Program-made: the position numbers and the translations under genes
Shown: in pieces, positions 9,299-17,336 of the stretch
Numbering within the stretch: position 1 is the stretch's first letter
How the letters are laid out: the number at the start of each line of letters is the position of its first letter
Notes under the pieces: model-generated
Seen by the model: only the letters and a program-made list of their open reading frames with translations
The model's database searches: none
What the model was told of the DNA's origin: nothing
Assembly (NCBI GenBank): GCA_002342805.1
Contig: DDQW01000014.1
Span: 15,090 to 79,089 of the forward strand
Source: Clostridiales bacterium UBA2432
GTDB taxonomy: Bacteria > Bacillota > Clostridia > Lachnospirales > Vallitaleaceae
Direction of reading: 5' to 3'
Length of the DNA: 64,000 nt

Positions 9299-10285
9299 TC
9301 ATTTATCTTGCATAAAATAGACCCCATCAACAACTTTGTAGATGGGTTTCCCCTTAAATGGGCGTGTATTAAAAAATATACATGTCTCAACTGAATTTTG
9401 TCCTCGCAGTGTATATTTTACAGCTTTTACTGCTTTTTCATTTGGTCTTGTATCATCAAAGTTCGCTTTATGGGCCGGCGGAAATTGTACGGCCCAATCC
9501 GTATTGAAGATAACCCCATCAACAGAACTCCCAAAGGAAGGATGAGACATACGGTTCATAATGACGCTAGCCACACCATGATGCACTTCATAACTAGTAT
9601 CTCCGGATTCCCGCATAACGAGTTTAGCAAAATTTTGCAACTCGTCATATGTATAGAATCGATCATCAATATATTCCGGATTCACCTTCAATGTAGGATG
9701 AATCAATCCAACAGTATAATAGGTTTGGTCCCAAATCACTTCAAACCCTAATAGCTCACTAATAAAGTTAAGTGGAACCATCATTCTATCATCAACAAGC
9801 ACTGTTGGAGACTGAAGATCTTGAACCTGGCCGTTAACAATAACTTCTGACTTATTCAACAAAAATTCAATTGAATATCCATAACCCGTAACCGATGCCA
9901 TATACTTGTCTGGATCCCAAACTATATCTGTGAGCCCAAATGCTTCAACGACTGAACGCAAGGGTACATAAGTTTTATCCATAAAAATAAATGCATCCAC
10001 ATCCGTTTTTAAATATCCATTTTGAATTAAAATATCAATAGGCATATGCCCTTCTGCTGTCGCTTCTTCTAATGCAGTCAAATAGCTTTCTGACAGTTCC
10101 GGTGGTCCTGCAAATACAGGTACTTCACTTACATCAGCTTCTTCTTCGTTTATGTCCTCTTCTATAATGGTCTCGTCTATAATGGTCTCGTCTACCGCTT
10201 CTTGACTTGTTTCTTGTCCGTTAATAATGGTCATTGATAAAATCATGATGAATACAGTTAAAAATATTTTTCTTACTTTTTCCAT
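9299..10285 (-). CDS. Secreted SleB-type cell wall hydrolase with copper-amine-oxidase-like N-domain
   Basis: A signal peptide (about 1-23) leads into an acidic linker. A Cu_amine_oxidN1 stalk domain follows (about 95-205, with the repeated VPLRSVVEAFGL / VPLNFISELLGF motif). The C-terminus (about 215-328) is a Hydrolase_2 (SleB/CwlJ) domain starting FAKLVMRESGD and containing SVIMNRM. Such enzymes cut peptidoglycan, often in spore germination or cell-wall turnover; the stalk domain is common in clostridial surface proteins. It stands alone behind helD. A spore role is possible but not shown by the sequence. Confidence 0.85.
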   Translation of the reverse strand: MEKVRKIFLTVFIMILSMTIINGQETSQEAVDETIIDETIIEEDINEEEADVSEVPVFAGPPELSESYLTALEEATAEGHMPIDILIQNGYLKTDVDAFIFMDKTYVPLRSVVEAFGLTDIVWDPDKYMASVTGYGYSIEFLLNKSEVIVNGQVQDLQSPTVLVDDRMMVPLNFISELLGFEVIWDQTYYTVGLIHPTLKVNPEYIDDRFYTYDELQNFAKLVMRESGDTSYEVHHGVASVIMNRMSHPSFGSSVDGVIFNTDWAVQFPPAHKANFDDTRPNEKAVKAVKYTLRGQNSVETCIFFNTRPFKGKPIYKVVDGVYFMQDK

Positions 10286-10388
10286 ATTTTCATCCTTTCT
10301 GAACTTTGTTCTTTAGGCTTTCTTAAAAACCATCTTAATATTATACATCAAAACTACTCTAGTTAGCAACTCTTGTATCATTCTTCAA

Positions 10389-10418
10389 TTGCCTAAGGTG
10401 TAAAAACTGTGTTATGAT
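10389..10418 (+). promoter_or_regulatory. Promoter of the DUF3524 glycosyltransferase
   Basis: TTGCCT (10389-10394), an 18-bp spacer and TATGAT (10413-10418) predict transcription from about 10425. This places the upstream in-frame ATG (10414) inside the promoter and supports the start at 10444. Confidence 0.55.
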
Positions 10419-10443
10419 AGGAAAAACATTCGTTGGAGGCCTT

Positions 10444-11550
10444 ATGAATATTCTCTATATTGAGCCTTTTTTTGGTGGCTCACACAAAGCGTGGTATGAA
10501 CAAGTCAAAAAGCACTCACAACATCACTTTGATGTTCTGTCAATGGATGCCAGATTTTGGAAATGGCGAATGTATGGTGGCGCTGTCACTTTAGCTGAAA
10601 ACTTTTTAGCTTACACAGAGCCTGTTGACCTAATTCTCGTCTCAGACATGCTCGACTTGACGACTTTTCTCGCCTTATGTCGACATAAAATAAGTGTTCC
10701 CATCGGAGTCTATTATCATGAAAATCAGTTTGCTTATCCTTGGCAAGAAAATAGCGAGGACATCCAACAAGGACGTGATGTAAACTATGGCATGATGAAC
10801 TACCTCTCAGCACTAGTTGCGGACTTTATCGTGTTCAACTCAGACTATAATCGAAATTCTTTTTTTGAAGGTCTACAAGACGTTCTAAATAAAATGCCGG
10901 ATTACCCACATAATACACTAGCTGGGCTACAGGCAAAATCCGACATTTTACCTGTGGGCATACAGGTCCCAAGACCTATATCTCCTGCATTACCATCAAA
11001 GCAAACGCTGACAAAATCACCTCTTATTTTGTGGAATCACCGATTAGAATATGATAAAAATCCGGATGGGTTTTTCGATTTACTCTTACGTCTAAAAGCT
11101 GACGGTCATGATTTTAGGCTCGCTTTCTTGGGTGAATCCAATGAAAAATCCCGGAAAAATTATGGGCGTAAGCTTGATGCCTTGTCTGATCATATCGTCG
11201 TCCAAGGTCATCTTACCTATGATGAATATCTTGACTGGCTTGCTCTATCCGATCTTTTGCCCGTAACTTCCATTCATGACTTTTTCGGTATTAGCGTCAT
11301 GGAAGCCATCGCTTATGGTGTCAAACCACTCCTTCCCAAACGACTTAGCTATCCGGACCTATATGATGACAAAAAAAATCCCTCGCTCTTTTACAGGACA
11401 GAGGAGGAATTGTATGAAAAAATGGTGGATGCCATTATCCACATCGATGCAGTGCGAAAGGAAAGTTATGCACATTTGACGGAGAGGTACTGGTGGACAA
11501 GTGTGGGGAAGGAATATGATGAGTATTTTAAAAAGCTTTTGAAGAAATGA
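10444..11550 (+). CDS. DUF3524 glycosyltransferase, tRNA-queuosine mannosyltransferase (QTMAN)-like
   Basis: The family start MNILYIEPFFGGSH is at ATG 10444, with GGAGG 4 bp upstream; an in-frame ATG 30 bp earlier lies within the promoter. The N-terminal half is DUF3524 (motifs YIEPFFGGSHKAW and FWKWRMYGGA). The C-terminal half is a GT4-type domain with NHRLEYDKNP and HDFFGISVMEAIAYG, the retaining GT4 E-x7-E region. The animal member (GTDC1/QTMAN) mannosylates queuosine in tRNA-Asp. A queuosine-precursor transporter with a preQ1 riboswitch lies 21 kb away, which fits a queuosine link. The role of bacterial members is inferred, not shown. No signal peptide is present. Confidence 0.8.
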   Translation: MNILYIEPFFGGSHKAWYEQVKKHSQHHFDVLSMDARFWKWRMYGGAVTLAENFLAYTEPVDLILVSDMLDLTTFLALCRHKISVPIGVYYHENQFAYPWQENSEDIQQGRDVNYGMMNYLSALVADFIVFNSDYNRNSFFEGLQDVLNKMPDYPHNTLAGLQAKSDILPVGIQVPRPISPALPSKQTLTKSPLILWNHRLEYDKNPDGFFDLLLRLKADGHDFRLAFLGESNEKSRKNYGRKLDALSDHIVVQGHLTYDEYLDWLALSDLLPVTSIHDFFGISVMEAIAYGVKPLLPKRLSYPDLYDDKKNPSLFYRTEEELYEKMVDAIIHIDAVRKESYAHLTERYWWTSVGKEYDEYFKKLLKK

Positions 11551-11556
11551 TTCGTA

Positions 11557-11747
11557 GAAGTGCCTGTGTATTATAAAGCTCTCCCTTTCATCATATCTTG
11601 TGGTTCTAACATTCGAGAAAGGCGGCGGTGAAACGGATTCCTAACCGCTTCGCTTAAGCGGAATCCTTTTCTTTCACCACAACCTTTCTCGAACGAAGAA
11701 CCTCTACGATTGATGACAAAGTTCACTTTTTAATACCCAGGCACTTC
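11557..11747 (+). repeat. Fold-back element copy 1 (about 191 bp inverted repeat)
   Basis: Ends are GAAGTGCCTG (11557-11566) and CAGGCACTTC (11738-11747). The arms also pair inside: GTATTA/TAATAC, TTCGAGAAAGG/CCTTTCTCGAA, GGTGAAA/TTTCACC, GGATTCC/GGAATCC, then CCGCTT/AAGCGG around a CGCTT loop. The inner hairpin is followed by TTTTCTTT in the direction of the upstream gene, so it may terminate that transcript. It begins 6 bp after the glycosyltransferase stop codon. Read on the minus strand, its arms and core match copies 2 and 3. Confidence 0.8.
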
Positions 11748-11795
11748 ACTTCTATTCTTATTCAAGCGATATTTAAATGATTAAAAGATATTTAC

Positions 11796-11859
11796 TTTTA
11801 TTCTATTTCAGCAAAATATTGCACACAAATCAAGTTTTATTTTGTTTCAACAAAATATT
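11796..11859. repeat. Two 25-bp direct repeats at 39-bp spacing
   Basis: 11796-11820 and 11835-11859 match at 22 of 25 positions. The second copy contains the hairpin TATTTTGTT-TC-AACAAAATA (11838-11857). They lie just beyond the carbonic anhydrase stop codon. With fold-back copy 1 they account for most of the 317-bp gap at 11551-11867; nothing else was seen there. Confidence 0.6.
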
Positions 11860-11867
11860 TGTAGTGA

Positions 11868-12374
11868 CTAAAGACTTTTATTGGTGTATTCAACACTCAA
11901 TTTAATATAATTATTTGCAGACGAGATTATTTGTTGTTTTTCTTCCGTTGTCAATGGACGGATGACTTTTGCTGGTGAACCGAGAATTAAACTTCCTGGT
12001 GGAAACACCTTATCTTGAGTCACTAAACTATTAGCACCAACGATGCAATCTTCACTAATAACAGCACCATTAAGGATTATTGCCCCCATTCCAATGAGAC
12101 AGCGATCTTTAATAGTGCATCCGTGGATTACTGCATTATGCCCAATAGTAACATAATCCCCTATATCCGTTGAATGCGCTCTATCTACATGTACCGTAGT
12201 ATTATCTTGTATGTTTGTCCCCTTACCAATGGAGATATTATTAATATCCCCTCTCAAAACAGTTGAAAACCAAATGCTAGAATCATCGTTTATCGTTACT
12301 TGTCCAATGACATTCGCACTTTCCGCGATAAAAACACTTTGACTTATTTTTGGACGATATGATTTGAAATTCAT
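11868..12374 (-). CDS. Gamma carbonic anhydrase family protein
   Basis: The 168 residues form a left-handed beta-helix of hexapeptide repeats (for example IGKGTN, IGDYVT, IGMGAI), ending GSPAKVIRPL. The three metal-ligand histidines are in place: H62 (VHVD), H79 (IGHN) and H84 (VIHGC). Family members (YrdA, CaiE, PaaY and true carbonic anhydrases) bind zinc or iron and may hydrate CO2, but many have no proven activity. It is 79 bp behind the DUF5131 gene on the same strand. The substrate is not certain. Confidence 0.88.
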   Translation of the reverse strand: MNFKSYRPKISQSVFIAESANVIGQVTINDDSSIWFSTVLRGDINNISIGKGTNIQDNTTVHVDRAHSTDIGDYVTIGHNAVIHGCTIKDRCLIGMGAIILNGAVISEDCIVGANSLVTQDKVFPPGSLILGSPAKVIRPLTTEEKQQIISSANNYIKLSVEYTNKSL

Positions 12375-12453
12375 TTTAAATTCTCCCTTTTCTATTGATA
12401 TTAGCAGCAGGCTGATAAAGCCTAATATATTCCATAAGACTTCTCAATCTCTA

Positions 12454-13176
12454 TCAGAACAACCTTTTTCCATCTAATATATTGATGCCAAGTTCTTTGG
12501 CAACACTGGTTTGCTTAAATGGATTTATTTTTTCCACGACCTTGTCACGTTTGAAAAGGGAACCTGTATTCTTAAACCAAAATGTTACATTTGCTTTTAT
12601 GCACTGTTCACGGATATTAAGCACCCACTCATAATCACATTCACGCGCTTCTCGGCCTGTTTCACCACCGACTGTGACATGGTCTACGCCATGAAGATAG
12701 GGCCTTAAATCGATCGATTCTAAAAGTGGCGCGCAGGCGATGAAACGTCGCTTGATTGGATAAGATAAGAATAATGGAAGCCGATAATCGGCTAATTCTT
12801 GATTTTCAACACTACATCCAATATTCACATTGTCATATCCATCTCCCCAATCTGATGGGAGGGATACAAGGAAACGGTCAATCCGCTTGGTCAAAATCAA
12901 AAAATCAATGTCGCTTCTTTCCTTGATGATCGCCCACGCTTCTTTACGCCATTCATCCGCTTCCGGAAGAAAAAAGTCCGTTGCAAAGCAGGTAGCAAGA
13001 ATCTTGTCTCCTTTGATCCTGTATTCACCTTTTGCATTTATCCTTATAGGCCAATCGAATTTGTCTGTTTTTTGTATGGTGTTTTGACCATAGCGTTTGG
13101 CATGTGGCCCATAAAAATAACAGTTTGTGCAGCCATCGCTCGCTTTGTAACACCCTGTCCAAGGCTCCCAGTTCAT
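12454..13176 (-). CDS. DUF5131 (phage Gp37/Gp68-like) Fe-S protein
   Basis: The protein starts MNWEPWTGC at ATG 13176, six bases after an AGGAGG; the longer frame to 13194 would place that ribosome site inside the coding region. Cysteines occur as C-x6-C-x2-C (CYKASDGCTNC) close to the N-terminus, followed by CFATDFFLPEAD, FLILTKRIDRF, NVNIGCSVENQ and VGGETG. This is the DUF5131 pattern, which resembles radical-SAM barrels of the spore photoproduct lyase type. The family occurs in phages and bacteria and has no firm function. It follows the WYL regulator by 33 bp, so the two are probably co-transcribed. Confidence 0.82.
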   Translation of the reverse strand: MNWEPWTGCYKASDGCTNCYFYGPHAKRYGQNTIQKTDKFDWPIRINAKGEYRIKGDKILATCFATDFFLPEADEWRKEAWAIIKERSDIDFLILTKRIDRFLVSLPSDWGDGYDNVNIGCSVENQELADYRLPLFLSYPIKRRFIACAPLLESIDLRPYLHGVDHVTVGGETGREARECDYEWVLNIREQCIKANVTFWFKNTGSLFKRDKVVEKINPFKQTSVAKELGINILDGKRLF

Positions 13177-13209
13177 ATGCATCCTCCTCATCATTGGTTA
13201 CTTCATGTA

Positions 13210-14142
13210 TTAACGTTCGTATATGCTAGCTATGTCATGTATTCTACGTTTGATTTCTGTACGGATATGTAAGGGCTCTAAACACTCACATTTATCTCCA
13301 AAACTGAAAAGAATATTGTAATAGTATTCATTTTCTATAAAGGGAAAATTAACAATGTAATGCTCATCACTGTCTGGAGAAACATCTTCATAAGCGCAAT
13401 AATCAAGGACCCTATCCATGACAGATTTATGAATACGGATTTTGATTTTTGTTTGCATTGTTGACAAGATATCCGTAAAATCTAACTGCGGTTTCTGATA
13501 ATCTCGTGGTGTAAAACCTTCTACTTGTATTTGTAGGTTTGATGTGCGGGATAATTTAAATAAACGAAAATCCTTTCTTTTATGGCAATAGCCTTGCCAA
13601 TACCACTGACTACTTTTCAACACAAGTTGATACGGCTCGGCTGTTCGTTGGGTTTTATTTCCGTAGCGGTCTGCATAGTCAAAGGAAAGTAGCTTATTTT
13701 CCTCTAAAGCGGTTTTAATAGTTTCTAAATTCGCTTGTATGTCCCTGTTTCCAAGCCACGGACTTAAATCTATATAAATTTGATTTGTTTTCAATTCAAT
13801 GTCTTTTGCTTTGTCGACGGGGATAAAACTTTTGACTTTCGCAAGGGCGTTTACCAGTTCATCACCTCGTATCATGTTGGAAACACTGGAAAGCCCCATC
13901 AAAATAGCGGAAAGGTCGGCTGTCGAAAAAACTTTTTGATCAAGCTTGTATTTCTGCATGATTTCAAAGCCACCTCCCACTCCTGATGTTGAACGAATAG
14001 GAATACCCGCCATGTTAATCGAGTCTATGTCTCTATAGATTGTGCGGGGTGAAACTTCAAACATATCTGCTAACTCCTGTGCGCCTATACGCTTTTTATC
14101 AAGAAGTATCATAATAATACTCACAAGCCTGTCAATTTTCAT
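13210..14142 (-). CDS. WYL-domain transcriptional regulator (YafY type) 1
   Basis: An N-terminal HTH_11 domain (about 5-60, AQELADMFEVSPRTIYRDIDSI) is followed by a WYL domain (about 140-215, with SFDYADRYGN and QWYWQGYCHKR) and a C-terminal WYL-associated region. These proteins bind DNA as dimers and sense an unknown ligand through WYL. It is divergent from the DJ-1-like gene across a 132-bp gap holding a dyad at 14183-14206, so it probably controls that gene and itself. It is of normal length (310 residues). Confidence 0.9.
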   Translation of the reverse strand: MKIDRLVSIIMILLDKKRIGAQELADMFEVSPRTIYRDIDSINMAGIPIRSTSGVGGGFEIMQKYKLDQKVFSTADLSAILMGLSSVSNMIRGDELVNALAKVKSFIPVDKAKDIELKTNQIYIDLSPWLGNRDIQANLETIKTALEENKLLSFDYADRYGNKTQRTAEPYQLVLKSSQWYWQGYCHKRKDFRLFKLSRTSNLQIQVEGFTPRDYQKPQLDFTDILSTMQTKIKIRIHKSVMDRVLDYCAYEDVSPDSDEHYIVNFPFIENEYYYNILFSFGDKCECLEPLHIRTEIKRRIHDIASIYER

Positions 14143-14182
14143 CTACTAGCCACCTTCTAAAATTTATTGATATCATTATATA

Positions 14183-14220
14183 TTGTTGCCATGCTGGTGT
14201 CAACAATTGCAAGATATAAT
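14183..14220 (+). promoter_or_regulatory. Dyad operator and -10 element before the DJ-1-like gene
   Basis: TTGTTGCCA and TGTCAACAA (14183-14191, 14198-14206) are inverted arms with one mismatch. TATAAT follows at 14215-14220. No good -35 is seen, and the dyad covers its place. The half-site GGTGTCA recurs beside the second WYL gene. Confidence 0.5.
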
Positions 14221-14274
14221 AGAAACGTATTATAGAGGTAGCAATCAAAAAGACAATGAAAATGGAGGAAAAAT

Positions 14275-14913
14275 ATGTTTACAATCTATGTTTACGTTTT
14301 AGACACTTTAGCCGACTGGGAACTGGGCTATGTTACTTCAGAGTTGAATTCTGGTCGGTTTTTCAAAAAAGACCATCAAGGTGTATCGCTCAAAACGGTG
14401 AGTTATTCTCAAGACCCCATCAAAACAATGGGAGGGCTGACCGTAATACCCAATTGCTTAATTGATGATATTGTCGTGAGTGAAACGAGCATATTACTAT
14501 TACCGGGAGCAAATACATGGAAAGACCCAAAACATGACGCTATCATCGAAAAAGCAAGGAAATTTCTCTCTGTAGGTGCTATGGTATGTGCCATCTGTGG
14601 AGCTACTGCTGCACTTGCTCACTATGGCCTATTGGATAATCGTCCTCATACCAGTAATGGACCGGGATATCTTGAAATGGTTTCTCCTAGCTATAAAGGG
14701 CAAAGTTTTTATATAGACAAGCCATCTGTAGCGGATAACAACTTGATTACTGCAAGTTCCACCGGAGCTTTGTTGTGGGCCAAACAAATTATTGAGTATT
14801 TAGATGTTTATCAATCAGACACCCTAGAATCTTGGTTTGAATATTTTAATACCGGTGAGCCTAAACATTTCTTTACCCTCATGCAAACCTTGCCGTCCAG
14901 CAATGAAAACTGA
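14275..14913 (+). CDS. DJ-1/PfpI family protein (glutamine-amidotransferase-like)
   Basis: This 212-residue class I amidotransferase-like fold has the nucleophile elbow VCAICGATAAL with C108 as likely active cysteine and an early conserved glutamate in ADWELG (E16). An LLLPGANTW loop lies between them. DJ-1/PfpI proteins include deglycases, chaperones and proteases; stand-alone members beside WYL or AraC regulators are often annotated as stress-linked amidotransferases. It faces WYL regulator 1 across a dyad operator. AGGAGG-like GGAGG precedes the ATG. The reaction cannot be assigned from sequence. Confidence 0.82.
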   Translation: MFTIYVYVLDTLADWELGYVTSELNSGRFFKKDHQGVSLKTVSYSQDPIKTMGGLTVIPNCLIDDIVVSETSILLLPGANTWKDPKHDAIIEKARKFLSVGAMVCAICGATAALAHYGLLDNRPHTSNGPGYLEMVSPSYKGQSFYIDKPSVADNNLITASSTGALLWAKQIIEYLDVYQSDTLESWFEYFNTGEPKHFFTLMQTLPSSNEN

Positions 14914-14922
14914 TCCAGCTTC

Positions 14923-14960
14923 GAATCGCCACTATAGGAATCGCCATTATCAGAATCGCC
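14923..14960 (+). repeat. Three GAATCGCC repeats at 15-bp period
   Basis: GAATCGCC occurs at 14923, 14938 and 14953. The last copy runs into the left end of fold-back copy 2. The spacers are ACTATAG and ATTATCA. Confidence 0.6.
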
Positions 14961-15141
14961 GGTGTGTAAAATATGAGTTTTTTCATAAACTTAGAAAGTC
15001 AATGTGAATAAAACAAAGAATTCAAGGCAAGGATTCCTCTGTCTGAGCGATAGCGAGTTTGGAATCCGTTGAATTCTTTGTTTTAGGAGCACTTGGCTTT
15101 CTTAGTGAAATGAATCCACGAATATTTTACACATCGGCGAT
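14955..15141 (-). repeat. Fold-back element copy 2 (about 187 bp inverted repeat)
   Basis: Ends ATCGCCGGTGTGTAAAATAT and ATATTTTACACATCGGCGAT pair with one mismatch. Inner arms AAAACAAAGAATTCAA / TTGAATTCTTTGTTTT and GGATTCC/GGAATCC also pair around CTGTCTGAGCGATAGCGAG. The right end overlaps the last codons of the YoaP-like gene and supplies its TAA. In that gene's direction the hairpin is followed by GTTTTATTC, so it could act as terminator between the two convergent genes. It is homologous along its whole length to copy 3. Confidence 0.82.
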
Positions 15142-15873
15142 CTTTTTGAATTTCTTTTCCGACAAAATCTCATTGGTCAAAAATTCACCATCTTGAAACA
15201 AACTATATGTTGTAAAGGGTGCCGGTGCCTTTTGTGCCTCTTCTTTTGTTTCGATTAAAATACTTTTAAAGGGTATCTTGTTCTCTGCTGCGACCTGCTC
15301 AATTAATGCGACATATTTTACAGTAAATGGGCATTGGTGTGTGTAGTAAAGGATAAAACCCTTTTCATTAATTTTCGGTCTTTTTACATGCTCTTTGAAC
15401 TTGGGAATAGGCGCATATCCATCAAAGGGTAAATACAATAATTCATAATATGGATCTGCCTGATCGGCTAGCTGAAATCCTTTGTACTTTAAATAATCCG
15501 GATCAGATAAAAAAGCCATTTTTTTCTTGGATGATAAGATCGTCAAACCTTTTTTTCCTTTTTCTCGACTGTCTTTTATACACGCTTCTAAAAGTTCATT
15601 AGCATATCCTTGTCCTTTATGCTTTCCGGAGACCCAAAAACAGTTTATATGCATATATCCTTCAGCTTCAATGGGCACCCACGCATTTTCGGCGGGTATG
15701 TATTCAATAAAACATTTTCCGCGAACATCGCCTTTTTTAAAGACAAGACCTTGATCGAAATTCTTCTGCATCCATTGTTTTTTTGATAGGACTTGAATAT
15801 CCTTGTTGTTCGATATGGCACAACAAATATGTTCTGCCTCAATATTGTCTTTAGTTACCGTAATGATTTCCAT
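15127..15873 (-). CDS. yoaP: GNAT acetyltransferase with YoaP C-terminal domain
   Basis: The chosen start MEIITVTKDNI at 15873 has AAGGA 8 bp upstream and begins 11 bp after the GyrI-like stop; the longer frame to 15930 would overlap that gene. Residues 1-140 form an acetyl-CoA binding GNAT fold (FWVSGKHKGQGYANELLEA). The C-terminal part matches the YoaP-like domain, with a thioredoxin-like YYTHQCPFTVKY stretch. Its substrate is unknown. The final residues I-A-D-V and the stop codon are encoded inside the terminal repeat of fold-back copy 2. Confidence 0.82.
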   Translation of the reverse strand: MEIITVTKDNIEAEHICCAISNNKDIQVLSKKQWMQKNFDQGLVFKKGDVRGKCFIEYIPAENAWVPIEAEGYMHINCFWVSGKHKGQGYANELLEACIKDSREKGKKGLTILSSKKKMAFLSDPDYLKYKGFQLADQADPYYELLYLPFDGYAPIPKFKEHVKRPKINEKGFILYYTHQCPFTVKYVALIEQVAAENKIPFKSILIETKEEAQKAPAPFTTYSLFQDGEFLTNEILSEKKFKKIADV

Positions 15874-15884
15874 ACGCCACATCC

Positions 15885-16328
15885 TTACTCTTTTAGTGCA
15901 ATGTAAATATTGATATCTGCATGTTCCCAATCATCATTTAAGTACTCTTCAAAATCACCGGTGAAACTACGTTCTAAGTCCATGGCCCAAATTTCATCCC
16001 ACGCCTTGACCACTGCATCGACCATATGACCGTGAAATGAAAACTTGGCATATTTTCCTGCAGGGATTATTTTCACGGTTAGTTTTTCATTATCTGCTTT
16101 TGAGACCTCAACTCCTGCCGTAACACAGTACTGATCTTGTGTATAATCCGAATACAATCCAATGGCATGTGTGTTGATTTTATTCTTGATGATTTCATGG
16201 GTTCCTCCTTGAAAAAGGTCTTCCCATAATCCGGAAATGATTTCGCTCACTTTTGGATCTGTGTTCCCTGTTACCGCACTTACTCCCACAAGGGTTTTCT
16301 CATCTAACTTTACAACTTCATAATTCAT
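15885..16328 (-). CDS. GyrI-like/AraC effector-binding domain protein
   Basis: The protein of 147 residues is a stand-alone GyrI-like (AraC_E_bind) domain: it opens MNYEVVKLDEKTLVGVSAVT, has IGLYSDYTQDQY in the middle, the typical IPAGKYAKFSFHG strand, and ends with the WEHADINIYIALKE strand. Such domains bind small hydrophobic or cationic drugs, and some hydrolyse or sequester toxins. It is followed by the YoaP-like gene with 11 bp between them, forming a two-gene unit behind WYL regulator 2, whose operator-like dyad lies just upstream. Confidence 0.85.
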   Translation of the reverse strand: MNYEVVKLDEKTLVGVSAVTGNTDPKVSEIISGLWEDLFQGGTHEIIKNKINTHAIGLYSDYTQDQYCVTAGVEVSKADNEKLTVKIIPAGKYAKFSFHGHMVDAVVKAWDEIWAMDLERSFTGDFEEYLNDDWEHADINIYIALKE

Positions 16329-16384
16329 TAAAATGACCTCCTGTTTTTCTTTTAATATTTTATTATAAGGTCATTATACACGCA

Positions 16385-16412
16385 TTAATATGACACCTAT
16401 GCGTCATATTAA
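16385..16412 (-). promoter_or_regulatory. Dyad between WYL regulator 2 and the GyrI-like gene
   Basis: TTAATATGAC and GTCATATTAA (10-bp perfect arms) flank an 8-nt loop. The dyad overlaps the WYL stop codon. On the minus strand a TATAAT -10 for the GyrI-like gene follows. It may be an operator (half-site TGACACC) and a weak terminator at once. Confidence 0.5.
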
Positions 16413-17314
16413 ATATATTGCTCTAATATTTTTTCTAATTCTACTTGAATTTCTTTTCGAACGAATTCCGGTTCTAACACTTGGCAATGACTTCCAAAGG
16501 ACATAATATAGTAAAAAATCCATTCCCCTTTTGGATACTTGATCTCTACGATATAACTACCATCCTCTTCTTGTTCATAGTCTTCAAACTCATCAAAAAC
16601 TCTATAAGCCACTTTTTCAGATAACTTCAATTTAAGTATGACAAAGTCCTCCTGAAAGACTTCCTTCCCTAAAAAAATCTGTTTTGGTGTTTTTCTTTCA
16701 AATATTTCAGCACCTACGGATAGCTCTCTGATTCGTCGGAGTTTAAAAAAACGCGTGTCATTTCGAGTACGACAATACCCATATACATACCAAGCGCCAC
16801 CTTTAAAACCCAGTTTTAATGGCTCAATTTCTCGAGAGATCGTTTGCTTTTTGGCACTTGAATATGAAAATGTAATCACATGTTTTTGTAATATTGCTCC
16901 TTTGATTATATTAAACACATCTGTCTCATTTTGTGTATTTACCCATGAGGAAAAGTCGACTTCAATCCAATCTGTTTCCGATTCTCCCAACAGGCTGCTT
17001 ATCTTATTAAGTGTTGTTTCGGTTTTGTTCAGATCAATGGCTTTAACCGCCTTTAATGAAGATAAAATATCCTCTTTTTCTGCATCGGTAATGACAGCTT
17101 TATTCAAAATAAAGTTCGGAAGTAAGGAAATACCACCACCCCTACCTTTTTTCATATAAACAGGGATTCCAACAGCCGACAAGGTTTCGACATCACGAAA
17201 AATAGTCCTTGTGGAGACTTCAAAACGGTCTGCAAGTTCCCTAGATGTCACTGTTTTTTTATCCAGTAAAATATATACGATTTCAAACAAGCGATTGATT
17301 TGCATGGAATTCAT
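16409..17314 (-). CDS. WYL-domain transcriptional regulator (YafY type) 2
   Basis: HTH_11 at the N-terminus (SRELADRFEVSTRTIFRDVETLS) is followed by a glycine-rich KGRGGGISLL strand and a WYL domain (about 135-205, WYVYGYCRTRNDTRFFKLRRI). It is 301 residues long and a paralog of the regulator at 13210. The GyrI-like and YoaP-like genes lie directly downstream and are its most likely targets, through the dyad at 16385-16412. The ligand is unknown. Confidence 0.9.
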   Translation of the reverse strand: MNSMQINRLFEIVYILLDKKTVTSRELADRFEVSTRTIFRDVETLSAVGIPVYMKKGRGGGISLLPNFILNKAVITDAEKEDILSSLKAVKAIDLNKTETTLNKISSLLGESETDWIEVDFSSWVNTQNETDVFNIIKGAILQKHVITFSYSSAKKQTISREIEPLKLGFKGGAWYVYGYCRTRNDTRFFKLRRIRELSVGAEIFERKTPKQIFLGKEVFQEDFVILKLKLSEKVAYRVFDEFEDYEQEEDGSYIVEIKYPKGEWIFYYIMSFGSHCQVLEPEFVRKEIQVELEKILEQYI

Positions 17315-17336
17315 TCCTTTACTAATAAAGTCATTG

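Noticed and set aside
10414..10443. Upstream start of the DUF3524 glycosyltransferase
   Set aside because: The first ATG overlaps the -10 element and has no ribosome site, while the later ATG fits the family start.
11557..11747. Possible CRISPR or transposase-bearing insertion sequence
   Set aside because: There is only one inverted repeat with no spaced direct repeats, and there is no room for a transposase gene.
12454..14142. Prophage remnant, suggested by the DUF5131 (Gp37/Gp68) protein
   Set aside because: No capsid, tail, terminase or integrase genes and no attachment-site repeats are seen around it.
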